A stretch of DNA of 62,797 nucleotides from Bacillota bacterium (GTDB taxonomy: Bacteria; Bacillota; UBA4882; UBA10575). The translations under genes and the position numbers were made by a program. This document shows positions 25,957 through 33,870 of this stretch, in pieces. The notes beneath the pieces are model-generated. The model was not told the DNA's origin. It was given only the letters and a program-made list of their open reading frames with translations, and ran no database searches. Numbering within the stretch: position 1 is the stretch's first letter; each line of letters begins with the position of its first letter. The DNA lies in NCBI GenBank assembly GCA_012735195.1, contig JAAYIC010000113.1, forward strand, positions 1-62,797. The letters are read 5' to 3'.

Positions 25957-26225
25957 GAAAAAACCTTCATCTCTCAGAGACGAAGGCTTCTTCGCGGTTC
26001 CACTCTGTTTGGGCAGATTTGCCCCGCTTTTGGTACGCGCTAACGGGCGAACCCGGGCGGAGGTACTCTCCTTCTCCCCGCCGGTTCCGGGGTGCATTTC
26101 ATCTCCGGCGCCAGGAGGATGCTTCCAGCCGGCGACATCCCTCTCTTGCCCTTAACCGAAGATGACCGGCGCCTGCGCGCCGCCCCTTCTTCACCTTTAA
26201 ACGCTATTGAAGATGAAGCGTACGA
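25957..26225 (-). promoter_or_regulatory. Cysteine-specific T-box riboswitch for cysE-cysS
   Basis: On the minus strand the leader contains the T-box core AGAGTGGAACCGCG (26007-25993) and, after it, a terminator (CCTTCGTCTC / GAGATGAAGG plus six T, 25988-25957). Stem I features are visible upstream, including the AGAGAG...GCTGGAAG region and GAAATGCACC, which places the codon UGC (Cys, 26096-26094) in the specifier loop followed by the conserved A. The antiterminator bulge reads UGGA, matching the UCCA end expected for tRNA-Cys with a U discriminator. The downstream genes agree with cysteine. Uncharged tRNA-Cys would prevent termination. Confidence 0.93.
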
Positions 26226-26259
26226 TGAATCGAAAAAACAAAATCTTGGAATTGATCCC

Positions 26260-26276
26260 CGCGCACACGCGTGCAT
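26260..26276. repeat. Alternating purine-pyrimidine tract with CGCGCACACGCGTGC
   Basis: Seventeen bases of strict alternation between the tandem promoters and the T-box stem I. The 15-mer CGCGCACACGCGTGC is repeated exactly inside galK at 28292-28306. Confidence 0.75.
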
Positions 26277-26290
26277 CTTGTTGACCAATT

Positions 26291-26367
26291 ATTATATCAT
26301 AACTCCTTATCCTGTTGGTAGATTATTATATCATATTCCTTATCTTGTTGAAAGATTATTATATCAT
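26291..26367 (-). promoter_or_regulatory. Three tandem extended -10 promoters upstream of the T-box
   Basis: The 10-mer ATGATATAAT (minus strand) occurs at 26300-26291, 26334-26325 and 26367-26358. Each is a perfect extended -10 element (TGnTATAAT). The copies sit in a 33-34 base repeat that also duplicates AACAAGATAAGGA-like spacer sequence. The -35 regions are poor, as is usual with extended -10 promoters. All point toward the T-box and cysE. Confidence 0.7.
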
Positions 26368-26416
26368 ACTCCGTTTAGAAGTAAAAGGTTATTTTATGCC
26401 TCATTTTCACTGCAGT

Positions 26417-27421
26417 TTATTTCTCTCCGTATCCATGGGGGTGCCGCCGGTGCCATTCCCAGGCGGTGGCAATAATCTCCTCCAAGTGCGGGAATTTGGG
26501 ACGCCAACCCAATTCCGCCCGGATCTTTTCGGATGAAGCCACCAGGACGGCGGGGTCGCCCGGCCGGCGCGGTGCTTCTTCCACCGGAATATCCACCCCG
26601 GTGACCTTCCGTACAGCCTCGATCACCTGCCGGTTGGAATAACCGTTGCCGTTCCCCAGGTTATAAAGGGTTGAACCAGCGCCGCGGTTGAGGGCATCCA
26701 AGGCCAGCAGGTGGGCTTGGGAGAGATCGGCGACATGGATATAATCCCGGATACAGGTCCCGTCAAAGGTGGGGTAATCGGTGCCAAAGAGTTTCAGGTG
26801 TTCCCTTAAACCCAGGGCCGTCTGGAGCAAAAGCGGGATAAGATGGGTCTCCGGCCGGTGGTCCTCACCGATCATCCCCTCCGGGTCGGCGCCGGCGGCG
26901 TTAAAATAACGCAGGGAAATAAAGTTCAAGCCGTAGGCCCGGTCATAGGCAGCCAGCATCCCTTCGAAGGTCATTTTGGAAAACCCATAAGGATTGGTCG
27001 GCTGGAGCCGATGGTCTTCGGGGATTGGTATGATTGAAGGTTCGCCGTAAACTGCGGCTGTGGAAGAAAAGATGAATTTCTTGACCCCGGCGGCGACCAC
27101 CGCGTCAAGCAAGGCCAGCCCGCCGCTGATGTTGTTCCGGAAGTATTTGCCCGGATTTTCTGTTGACTCGCCGACCAGGCTGTCCGCAGCAAAATGGATC
27201 ACGGCCTCGATCCCTTCCTCCCGGAGGATCCTCTCAACCAACGGGCGGTCGGCCACGTCCCCCCGGATAAACCGCCCGCCGAAGGTACACGCCCGCGCCA
27301 CCGCCTCTTGGTGGCCTTTGCTCAGATTATCCAGGATAACCGGTTCATCTCCGCGCCGGTAGAGGTCCAATACCACTTGGCTGCCGATATAGCCGGCGCC
27401 TCCTGTTACTAGTATTTTCAT
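26417..27421 (-). CDS. galE: UDP-glucose 4-epimerase
   Basis: 334 residues, short-chain dehydrogenase fold. NAD loop GGAGYIG at residues 7-13; catalytic S120-T121 and Y145xxxK149 (YGFSK). It interconverts UDP-glucose and UDP-galactose in the Leloir pathway and supplies UDP-galactose for polysaccharide. The ATG overlaps the galK stop (ATGA). No galT is visible in the window, so the uridylyltransferase step must be encoded elsewhere or replaced. Confidence 0.96.
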   Translation of the reverse strand: MKILVTGGAGYIGSQVVLDLYRRGDEPVILDNLSKGHQEAVARACTFGGRFIRGDVADRPLVERILREEGIEAVIHFAADSLVGESTENPGKYFRNNISGGLALLDAVVAAGVKKFIFSSTAAVYGEPSIIPIPEDHRLQPTNPYGFSKMTFEGMLAAYDRAYGLNFISLRYFNAAGADPEGMIGEDHRPETHLIPLLLQTALGLREHLKLFGTDYPTFDGTCIRDYIHVADLSQAHLLALDALNRGAGSTLYNLGNGNGYSNRQVIEAVRKVTGVDIPVEEAPRRPGDPAVLVASSEKIRAELGWRPKFPHLEEIIATAWEWHRRHPHGYGEK

Positions 27422-28617
27422 TCTTCGTCTCCTTTCTGAATGAGCTCCGCCCCGCCGGCGGCGGTTATTTCATATAATACGGGCGTAATCCCTGTTTGCT
27501 GCTGGTAGTTGGTTAAAACCCGCCGGGAAAAATCCTCTACAGCATCCTCCTGCACCAGGCTGATTGTACAACCGCCAAACCCCCCGCCGGTAAGCCTGGT
27601 CCCAAGTACTCCCGGCACTTCCCGGGCCAACTCCACCAGGAGGTCGATCTCGGCGCAACTTACCTCGTAAAGGTAACGGAGGGAATCATGGGAAGCGTTC
27701 AACAGAACCCCGAAGGTCTTTAAATCTCTTGCCTCCAATGCCGCAACGCTCTCTTCCACCCGCAGGTTCTCACTGAGGACATGGAGAAGGCGGCGGTAGA
27801 GAACAGGGTTTATCTCCTCCCGGCAGGTTTCGAGTTGGGTCAGGGTCAAATCCCGTAGTGATTTGATCTCCGGAAAACGCCGGGAGAAAAAGGCCGTTCC
27901 CTCTTCACAATCCCGGCGTCTCCGGTTATATTCCGAATCCGCCAGCGTGTGCCGGACGCCGCTCTGGCAGAGCAGGAGGCGGTATTCACCAAGCTCCAGC
28001 GGGAGCTGGCGATATTCAAGGGAGCGGCAGTCCAAAAAGAGCGCATGCCCCGCCTTGCCCAGCAGCGAAACGAACTGGTCCATAATCCCGCAGTTTACAC
28101 CGGCGAACTCATTCTCGGCCTGCTGACAAATCCGGGCCAGCGCCGGGCGGTCAAAAGAAAGGCCATTCAACTCCTGTACAGCCAAGGCAGTGGCCACCTC
28201 CAGGGCGGCCGAGGAGGCCAATCCAGCTCCGGGCGGGATCTTGCCGGTAAAAGCCACCTCTATTCCCGGCAGTTCTTCCCCGGACTCCGCGCGCGCACAC
28301 GCGTGCTGCAAAACCCGGAGTACTCCCTGGAGGTAATTGCTCCACCTGTGGTCGTGATCATAACTAAAGGAATCTTCCAGGGAAAAGGAGACCAATTCCT
28401 GCCGGTCAACGGCGTAAGCCTTTACCTGCCGGTCCTTTCGCCGCCGGGCGGCAAGAAAAAGCGAAAAGTCCACCGCTACCGGGAGCACAAAACCTTCGTT
28501 ATAATCGGTATGCTCCCCAATGAGATTGACCCGCCCTGGGGCGCGGACAACTACCGGGGCAGCGCCCGGCCCGAAAACCTCTGTAAAGACTCCGAGTAAA
28601 CTTTGGACCTCTTTCAT
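27418..28617 (-). CDS. galK: Galactokinase
   Basis: 399 residues, GHMP kinase. It phosphorylates galactose at C1 with ATP. The galactokinase signature GRVNLIGEHTDYNEGFVLP spans residues 28-46; the ATP loop PPGAGLASSAALEVA follows at about 130, and the third GHMP motif LGTRLTGGGFGGCTISLV near the C-terminus. A CG-rich alternating tract (28288-28306) falls within the coding sequence and encodes HACARA in a surface-type region. It is the first gene of galK-galE, divergent from tkt. Confidence 0.96.
   Translation of the reverse strand: MKEVQSLLGVFTEVFGPGAAPVVVRAPGRVNLIGEHTDYNEGFVLPVAVDFSLFLAARRRKDRQVKAYAVDRQELVSFSLEDSFSYDHDHRWSNYLQGVLRVLQHACARAESGEELPGIEVAFTGKIPPGAGLASSAALEVATALAVQELNGLSFDRPALARICQQAENEFAGVNCGIMDQFVSLLGKAGHALFLDCRSLEYRQLPLELGEYRLLLCQSGVRHTLADSEYNRRRRDCEEGTAFFSRRFPEIKSLRDLTLTQLETCREEINPVLYRRLLHVLSENLRVEESVAALEARDLKTFGVLLNASHDSLRYLYEVSCAEIDLLVELAREVPGVLGTRLTGGGFGGCTISLVQEDAVEDFSRRVLTNYQQQTGITPVLYEITAAGGAELIQKGDEE
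28288..28306. repeat. Alternating purine-pyrimidine tract inside galK
   Basis: CGCGCGCGCACACGCGTGC, 19 bases of strict alternation, is embedded in frame in galK. Fifteen bases match 26260-26274 exactly. Confidence 0.75.
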
Positions 28618-28711
28618 TCTTTGCCCTCCTTATCTCCTGCCCGCCAAAGGAGTACCGGGCGTTTTCCCACCGTCCATCGCCTACGTCTCCACCTGATTCT
28701 CCTGCCGGTTT

Positions 28712-28721
28712 CGCGCGCGCG
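28712..28721. repeat. Short (CG)5 tract between galK and tkt
   Basis: Ten bases of CG alternation upstream of galK. It is one of at least nine similar tracts in the window. Confidence 0.6.
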
Positions 28722-28882
28722 GACTTACCCTCACACCCGGTTACCGGCGCACCCGTTCTTTTTCTCTCACTTTTACCTACCTTAACATTTTCTTTGGCTA
28801 TCTGTAATTTCCTGCTTCTCTCGGTTAATTTGGGTTTTCCTGTTTCGTTTCTGAAAAACCTCCACCACTTGGTAGGTATTTT

Positions 28883-28910
28883 TTGACCGGTGACGAAATT
28901 ATTCTAATAA
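28883..28910 (+). promoter_or_regulatory. Candidate tkt promoter
   Basis: TTGACC (28883-28888) and TAATAA (28905-28910) are 16 bases apart. The predicted start site would lie in the alternating tract at 28916-28931. Confidence 0.4.
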
Positions 28911-28915
28911 TTACT

Positions 28916-28931
28916 CGCGCGCGTGCGCGTG
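28916..28931. repeat. Alternating tract CGCGCGCGTGCGCGTG in the tkt leader
   Basis: Sixteen bases of strict alternation lie about 12 bases before the tkt Shine-Dalgarno. The complement contains the same 12-mer found at 4187-4198. Its position at the predicted transcription start makes a regulatory effect possible. Confidence 0.75.
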
Positions 28932-28959
28932 AAAAATTTTCTGGAAAGGGGATTATTGT

Positions 28960-30936
28960 ATGATCAGCACTATTGCACATACCATTAGGGGATTAGCCGC
29001 CGATATGGTTGAAAAAGCCAATTCCGGTCATCCCGGCATGCCCTTGGGTACTGCCGAATTGGCGGCGGTTCTCTACTCCGAGATCTTAAGACATGATCCC
29101 GCCGCTCCCAATTGGCCGGACCGGGATCGTTTTATCCTCTCTGCCGGTCATGGTTCGGCCCTGCTTTACTCCCTTCTGCACCTGACCGGTTATGAGCTTC
29201 CCATGGAGGAACTGAAGCGTTTCCGGCAACTGGGGTCAAAGACCGCAGGTCACCCGGAATACGGCGCCGCCCCGGGAATCGAGACTACCACCGGGCCGCT
29301 GGGGCAGGGGTTCGCCAATGCCGTAGGAATGGCTTTGGCCGAAAGAATGCTGGCCGCCCGTTTCAACCGTCCCGGTTATGAAATCGTCAATCATTATACT
29401 TATGTTATTGCCGGAGACGGTTGCCTGATGGAAGGGGTCACTGCGGAAGCTTCATCCCTCGCGGGCCATTTGGGCCTGGGCAAGTTAATTGTTTTCTATG
29501 ACGACAACTGTATTACTATTGAAGGCTCCACCGAACTGGCTTTCTCCGAGAATGTGGCTGAGCGCTACGCCGGCTACGGATGGCATGTCCAGAAGATCGA
29601 CGGGCACGACCCGGAACAGATCCGTCAGGCAGTGGCAGAAGCAAAGGCGATGACAACAAAACCTTCTTTAATTATAGCCAAAACCGAAATTGCCAAACAT
29701 AGCCCTCTGGCTGGAAGCCATAAATCCCACGGCGCGCCGCTGGGTAAAGAGAATATTGCCACACTGAAAGAGGCCATTGGTCTCCCGGTGGATAAAGAGT
29801 TTTATGTACCGGAAGAAGTTGCCGCCCATTTTGCCGCCAAACAGAAGGAATGGGCGGAAAAGCGGGCCAATTGGGAACAGCTCTTTGCCGGCTGGGCGAA
29901 GAACAATCCCGATTTGCACAAGGAATGGCAACGGATCTTTCGCCGGGAACTGCCGGCGGATCTGGAATCCTGTTTACCGGAGTTTGCCGAGGGTTCCGCC
30001 GCCGCCACCCGCGACAGCGGCGGGAAAATCCTGAATGCCCTGGCCGCCCGCGTTCCGGAATTAACCGGCGGCTCCGCGGATCTTGCCCCCTCCACCAAAA
30101 CTTATATTGAAGGGGCCGGAGCTGTTAAAGCCGGAGACTACAACGGCAGAAACCTTCATTTTGGTGTGAGGGAGCACGCCATGGGGGCAGTCTTGAACGG
30201 CCTCTCCTTACACGGCGGTTTCCGGGTCTTTGGCTCCACCTTCCTGGTCTTCGCCGACTATATGCGTCCCCCCATCCGCCTGGCCGCCATGATGAAACAG
30301 CCGGTGGTCTTTGTTTTCACCCATGACTCCTTTTATGTGGGGGAGGACGGCCCAACCCACCAACCCGTCGAACATCTTGAATCCTTACGCCTGATCCCGG
30401 GGTTGCAGACCATTCGCCCGGCCGATGCCCGGGAAACCGCCGGCGCCTGGTTGCAGGCTTTAAGAAAGACCGACGGGCCGACCGCGATGATTTTGACCAG
30501 GCAGAAACTGCCGTTGCTGAGTGATTCGTCAATCGACGGCGTCGCCCGCGGCGGTTATGCCATCCGTGAGGTGACGGACGGCAACCCGGATCTCGTGATC
30601 CTGGCTTCAGGAAGTGAAGTCTCCCTGGCCTTGGCCGCTGCCGACCTTTTGGCGGCAGACGGGAAAAAGGTCCGGGTGGTCTCCGTCCCCTGCCGGGAAC
30701 TTTTTCTCGGGCAAGACCCGGATTACCTCAGTGGGCTACTAGGAGATACGGGTACCCCGCGGGTGGCTATTGAAGCCGGAAGCGGCTGCGGCTGGTACCG
30801 GCTGATCGGCGAAGACGGGCTGGTGATTTCCATGGAAAGATTCGGCGAAAGCGGGCCTGCGGAAGATCTCGCCGCCCATTTCGGCTTTACGCCGGATGCC
30901 GTCGCGGCAAAAATCAAAAACCATTTCCAATGGTAA
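28960..30936 (+). CDS. tkt: Transketolase
   Basis: 658 residues, full-length single-chain enzyme. It moves two-carbon units between sugar phosphates using thiamine diphosphate. The N-terminal domain has HPGMPLG and [14 protein letters not shown]...NCITIEG (the ThDP/Mg site GDG...N), the middle domain has [11 protein letters not shown] with the catalytic Glu and [18 protein letters not shown], and the C-terminal domain runs from about residue 520. AAGGGG lies 10 bases before the ATG. It is monocistronic with a strong terminator. With RpiB at 21 kb it supports non-oxidative pentose metabolism. Confidence 0.96.
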   Translation: MISTIAHTIRGLAADMVEKANSGHPGMPLGTAELAAVLYSEILRHDPAAPNWPDRDRFILSAGHGSALLYSLLHLTGYELPMEELKRFRQLGSKTAGHPEYGAAPGIETTTGPLGQGFANAVGMALAERMLAARFNRPGYEIVNHYTYVIAGDGCLMEGVTAEASSLAGHLGLGKLIVFYDDNCITIEGSTELAFSENVAERYAGYGWHVQKIDGHDPEQIRQAVAEAKAMTTKPSLIIAKTEIAKHSPLAGSHKSHGAPLGKENIATLKEAIGLPVDKEFYVPEEVAAHFAAKQKEWAEKRANWEQLFAGWAKNNPDLHKEWQRIFRRELPADLESCLPEFAEGSAAATRDSGGKILNALAARVPELTGGSADLAPSTKTYIEGAGAVKAGDYNGRNLHFGVREHAMGAVLNGLSLHGGFRVFGSTFLVFADYMRPPIRLAAMMKQPVVFVFTHDSFYVGEDGPTHQPVEHLESLRLIPGLQTIRPADARETAGAWLQALRKTDGPTAMILTRQKLPLLSDSSIDGVARGGYAIREVTDGNPDLVILASGSEVSLALAAADLLAADGKKVRVVSVPCRELFLGQDPDYLSGLLGDTGTPRVAIEAGSGCGWYRLIGEDGLVISMERFGESGPAEDLAAHFGFTPDAVAAKIKNHFQW

Positions 30937-30977
30937 GAGCAGCCCTGGTAGGAGGCGGTTTGCTGGCAATGGAAAAA

Positions 30978-31010
30978 CCAACCCCCCGGTCCCCCTGGGG
31001 GGTTTTTTCT
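30978..31010 (+). terminator. Rho-independent terminator after tkt
   Basis: AACCCCCC / GGGGGGTT stem followed by six T, 42 bases after the stop codon. Confidence 0.9.
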
Positions 31011-31246
31011 GTGCGTTTTCAGGAAAACCATAATTTCCGGGTAATCCCTGAGGCATTAATAACCCTGAGCATGGATATACTTCCTTTGAATAACCGGTTC
31101 TTTATTAGTACTCTATTCACCGGTCTTCTTCCCGCCCATGCTTTTGCCGTGTTTTTATTTCTTTTGCAAAAGCCCGTCTTCTCCAAAAACCCTTATTCTG
31201 GAGCAGACCGGAAGCCAAAAAGCCACTTTATCTAGGAGGTATCGCA

Positions 31247-32461
31247 ATGCTCAGGTCCTTAAATGACTACCGGGAGATCGTTGGCGACGGTGTCCTAAGT
31301 GAAATCTATAAAAAGTCGCTTAAAATCTGTAAAAAACATGTTGTCCACATCAACTCGACCTACCAAGGAGGAGGAGTGGCGGAGATCCTTCCCAACCTGG
31401 TTGCCCTCATGAACGATGCGGGCATCGACACCGGCTGGCGCATCCTCCATGGCAACTCCGACTTTTTTGCGATCACGAAAAAATTCCACAATGCCCTGCA
31501 AGGAGAGAAGATTAATCTCACCAAGATAAAGCGCCGGTTGTACCTGGAGAATAATGAATCGTTTGCCCGTTTCACCCATATTCACCATGACTGTGTCATT
31601 ATTCATGATCCCCAGCCATTGCCCTTAATAAATTACCAGCGCAAGCACCAACCCTGGATCTGGCGGTGCCATGTTGATATCTCCGAACCCAACCCGGAGT
31701 TGTGGAATTTCCTTAAATCCTTCATCCTCCGGTACGATGTGATGATCATCTCCGACAACAAGTTTTACCGGAAAGATCTCCCCATTCCGCAACGGGTTAT
31801 TTACCCGTCAATCGACCCCCTTTCGCCAAAAAACATGACAATCTCAGAGGAACTGATCCGTAAAACCCTGCGTAAATTCAAAATACCCACAGATAAACCC
31901 TTGATTACACAGGTCTCCCGTTTTGATAAATGGAAGGACCCGGAAGGGGTAATCGAGGTTTTCCAGAGGGTCAAAGAAGAGGTCGATTGCCGGCTGGTCC
32001 TCTGCGGCAGTATGGCAGCGGATGACCCCGAGGGGATGCAGATCTACAACAAGATCATGGAAAAACCGGCAACACAAAAACTTATACAGAAAAAAGATCT
32101 GATCGTTCTCACCGCCGAGAATCAAATCCTGGTGAATACCTTGCAAAGGGTCTCATCGGTGATTATCCAAAAATCCCTTCGTGAAGGGTTCGGGCTTACG
32201 GTCACCGAAGCCCTTTGGAAAGGCACCCCGGTGGTTGCCTCCAGAGTAGGGGGGATCCCCAACCAGATCATCCACGAGGAGACCGGGTTTCTCCTGGAAC
32301 CCGACGATTACGCCGGTTTTGCCGGGGTCATAGTGGACTTGCTGCAAGACCCCGGCCTCTGTGAGAAGATCGGCTTACAGGGTAAGGAACACGTGCGGAA
32401 AAATTTCCTGATCACCCGTCACCTCATCGACTACCTGGATCTGCTGGGGGAGATCTTATAA
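31247..32461 (+). CDS. treT: Trehalose synthase TreT-type glycosyltransferase (GT4)
   Basis: 404 residues, GT-B fold. The N-terminal domain has HVVHINSTYQGGGVAEILPNLV and GNSDFFAITKKFHNALQG, characteristic of TreT, which forms trehalose from a nucleoside-diphosphate glucose and glucose, reversibly. The C-terminal domain has VSRFDKWKDPEGVI and the EX7E nucleotide-sugar motif (SLREGFGLTVTEALWKGTPVVASRVGG). The soluble cytoplasmic product may make trehalose as a stress solute or use imported trehalose. AGGAGG lies 7 bases before the ATG. Related trehalose phosphorylases of the same family cannot be fully excluded. Confidence 0.85.
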   Translation: MLRSLNDYREIVGDGVLSEIYKKSLKICKKHVVHINSTYQGGGVAEILPNLVALMNDAGIDTGWRILHGNSDFFAITKKFHNALQGEKINLTKIKRRLYLENNESFARFTHIHHDCVIIHDPQPLPLINYQRKHQPWIWRCHVDISEPNPELWNFLKSFILRYDVMIISDNKFYRKDLPIPQRVIYPSIDPLSPKNMTISEELIRKTLRKFKIPTDKPLITQVSRFDKWKDPEGVIEVFQRVKEEVDCRLVLCGSMAADDPEGMQIYNKIMEKPATQKLIQKKDLIVLTAENQILVNTLQRVSSVIIQKSLREGFGLTVTEALWKGTPVVASRVGGIPNQIIHEETGFLLEPDDYAGFAGVIVDLLQDPGLCEKIGLQGKEHVRKNFLITRHLIDYLDLLGEIL

Positions 32462-32464
32462 AAG

Positions 32465-32496
32465 GGAAAGCCCTCTCCGGAAGGAGAGGGCTTTCC
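32465..32496. terminator. Perfect hairpin between treT and the convergent small gene
   Basis: A perfect 14-bp inverted repeat (GGAAAGCCCTCTCC and its complement, GGAA loop) begins 4 bases after the treT stop. No T-run follows on either strand, so termination may be inefficient, or the stem may just block 3' decay. Confidence 0.6.
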
Positions 32497-32510
32497 ATAA
32501 AGGGAGGATT

Positions 32511-32684
32511 TTATTGAACTGCGGATTTCTCTTTATTTTCTGCATTGACCAGTGCTAAAATGTCTCTGGCGCATCGTCTGTATCCTGATGAGTAGTCGTA
32601 TGTGTGTTCATTATATATTTCCAACGGTTGTGCTACGATATAATGCAATATTGAATTTAAATCTTTTAGTATGTCCGTACCCAT
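32511..32684 (-). CDS. 57-residue protein of unknown function under a c-di-GMP riboswitch
   Basis: The frame starts with ATG at 32684, preceded by GGGGGG with a 9-base spacing, and ends with TAA. The product begins MGTDILKDLNSILHYIV and ends in a polar tail (NAENKEKSAVQ). It is soluble by appearance, with amphipathic helices around residues 4-18 and 33-49 (SSGYRRCARDILALVNA), one Cys and no signal peptide. I do not recognise the family. It is the only gene between a c-di-GMP-I riboswitch and the treT hairpin, so it is the natural target of that switch. The codons look like real coding sequence, but support rests mainly on context. Confidence 0.72.
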   Translation of the reverse strand: MGTDILKDLNSILHYIVAQPLEIYNEHTYDYSSGYRRCARDILALVNAENKEKSAVQ

Positions 32685-32706
32685 CCAAGAAATCCCCCCT
32701 TACATG

Positions 32707-32736
32707 AAAAGAACTCCAGGCAAAGCATGGAGGTTC
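32707..32736 (-). terminator. Terminator of the c-di-GMP riboswitch
   Basis: On the minus strand GAACCTCCA pairs with TGGAGTTC (one bulge) and is followed by TTTT. It lies 13 bases after the aptamer and 23 bases before the small gene, where an expression platform is expected. Confidence 0.75.
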
Positions 32737-32748
32737 CTTTCTTTTTCC

Positions 32749-32831
32749 TGGCAACCGAGCTATCATGGCAGATAATCCTGCTGTAGACCTCTGGCTTTGC
32801 GTCCTTACCTTTCGGTAAGTTTGCCTTTATC
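32749..32831 (-). ncRNA. Cyclic-di-GMP-I (GEMM) riboswitch aptamer
   Basis: The minus strand reads GGCAAAC, a short stem capped by the GAAA tetraloop (TTACCGAAAGGTAA), GGACGCAAAGCC, a second stem, then GATAGCTCGGTTGCC. This reproduces the GEMM-I core: the paired GGCAA/TTGCC base stem, the GNRA-capped P1b helix, the invariant ACGCAAAGCC junction that holds c-di-GMP, and the tetraloop-receptor helix. It is followed by an intrinsic terminator, so ligand binding should switch transcription of the 57-residue gene on or off; which one cannot be told by eye. Confidence 0.95.
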
Positions 32832-32833
32832 AG

Positions 32834-32862
32834 ACATTACTAGATTGATTAGGTCCGGTCAA
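32834..32862 (-). promoter_or_regulatory. Promoter of the riboswitch transcript
   Basis: TTGACC (32862-32857), a 17-base spacer and TAATGT (32839-32834) on the minus strand place the start a few bases before the aptamer. Confidence 0.65.
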
Positions 32863-33106
32863 GATAAATATTATCATATATATCCTTCGTTTGAATTAAC
32901 TTCCGGTAAATATTCCTTTAAATAAAACAAGAAATATAAACCTTGATTGTAATCATTTGTCAATATAATCTAAATAAACAAAGGTCTCATCATGCTTCAT
33001 TTGCTGAAAATGATGCATTATTATAATTTATCATTGGATTCTTGTTTGGCCGTCCCAGTATTCACATCCCTCTAGAAATCCTATCCTCCCACCGACTGAT
33101 GACCCA

Positions 33107-33301
33107 ATGGACGACTGCCCAAAACCCAATCCGGAAGAGTTTAAAATTTACATTTTACAGAGATATCGAAACGGGTTTCCAATTTATCCCATTGCAAACC
33201 TGCGAAAGCGGGGGTTCGGTTTATATGGACAATTCGACACAAACCGACAACAGAGATACGTTTATTACCGGAATCGAAACGAGGTGAAAATAGATGTTTA
33301 G
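33107..33301 (+). CDS. Possible 64-residue protein of unknown function
   Basis: The frame reads MDDCPKPNPEEFKIYILQRY and continues with RYRNG, LRKRGFGLYGQF and RQQRYVYYRNR, a protein-like, basic and tyrosine-rich composition without a recognisable domain. It ends 12 bases before a terminator that faces it. There is no good Shine-Dalgarno, and an overlapping frame (33042-33287) is also open, so it may be a relic or noncoding. The surrounding 32.87-33.31 kb is AT-rich and unlike its neighbours. Confidence 0.35.
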   Translation: MDDCPKPNPEEFKIYILQRYRNGFPIYPIANLRKRGFGLYGQFDTNRQQRYVYYRNRNEVKIDV

Positions 33302-33312
33302 AAAAAAACAAC

Positions 33313-33340
33313 AAAAACCCGGAGTCAAATCCGGGTTTTT
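33313..33340. terminator. Bidirectional terminator between the small plus-strand frame and ssrA
   Basis: AAAAACCCGGA / TCCGGGTTTTT with a 6-base loop carries A- and T-runs on both sides. On the minus strand it lies 43 bases beyond the mature 3' end of tmRNA and probably ends that transcript. Confidence 0.85.
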
Positions 33341-33382
33341 ATAATCCTATTTTCTTATCATAAGTTAAGCTGTGGATTTAAT

Positions 33383-33735
33383 TGGTGGAGGCGGGGGGAG
33401 TCGAACCCCCGTCCGAAGAGCCAACCACAGAAACTTCTCCGGGCGCAGCCGGATGTTGGTTTTCTCGTCGCCGGGCGCGCATCCGGCACGCCACCCTTTG
33501 ACCAAGCCCGTTTTTCTTAGCCTGCCTCCCCGGGCAGAGAGACAGGGGCAATCCGGTTTAGTCGACGCCCACCCCGGACTCCCGGATAAAATCCGGTTAG
33601 GACGGCTGCTTTATATTAAGCAGCGAGTGCCAGTTGATCGTTGGCGTTTATTTTTGGTTGCCGCTTTTTTACGAGGCTCGGCGCCTCGGCCCGCTGTTTC
33701 CGCCGTTCTGCTCCCCGTCGAAACCTGTCGCCCCC
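33383..33735 (-). ncRNA. ssrA: tmRNA (SsrA), tag ANDQLALAA
   Basis: 353-base tmRNA. The 5' end GGGGGCG (from 33735) pairs with CGCCUCC before the encoded ACCA at 33383. The 5' block GGGGGCGACAGGTTTCGACGG and the T-arm block GGGGGTTCGACTCCCCCCG are diagnostic. The tag frame starts at GCC (33645-33643), preceded by AATAAAC, and runs to TAA at 33616, giving A-NDQLALAA. It rescues stalled ribosomes and marks the nascent chain for proteolysis. It follows smpB on the same strand but has its own promoter. Confidence 0.97.
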
Positions 33736-33742
33736 TTTTCCC

Positions 33743-33760
33743 GATCTACTATAGTAGATC
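33743..33760. promoter_or_regulatory. 18-bp perfect palindrome at the ssrA start site
   Basis: GATCTACTATAGTAGATC lies 7 bases downstream of the -10 element and 7 bases upstream of mature tmRNA. It overlaps the predicted transcription start and early leader, where an operator or an RNA-processing hairpin would act. Confidence 0.6.
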
Positions 33761-33767
33761 ACTACAT

Positions 33768-33796
33768 ATTATACACGATCAAGAGGGTTTTGACAA
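33768..33796 (-). promoter_or_regulatory. Strong sigma-A promoter of ssrA
   Basis: TTGTCA (33796-33791), 17 bases, TATAAT (33773-33768) on the minus strand, 33 bases before the mature 5' end. Confidence 0.88.
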
Positions 33797-33870
33797 ACTG
33801 CCGGTTTGGCCACGCAGCAAGCCAGTGCAGCGCTGAAAGGCTCCCGTGCGTCAATTCCTCCTTGCAAGAT

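Noticed and set aside
26291-26367. CRISPR array
   Set aside because: Three short AT-rich units without 28-37 base conserved repeats, unique spacers or cas genes; better explained as tandem promoters.
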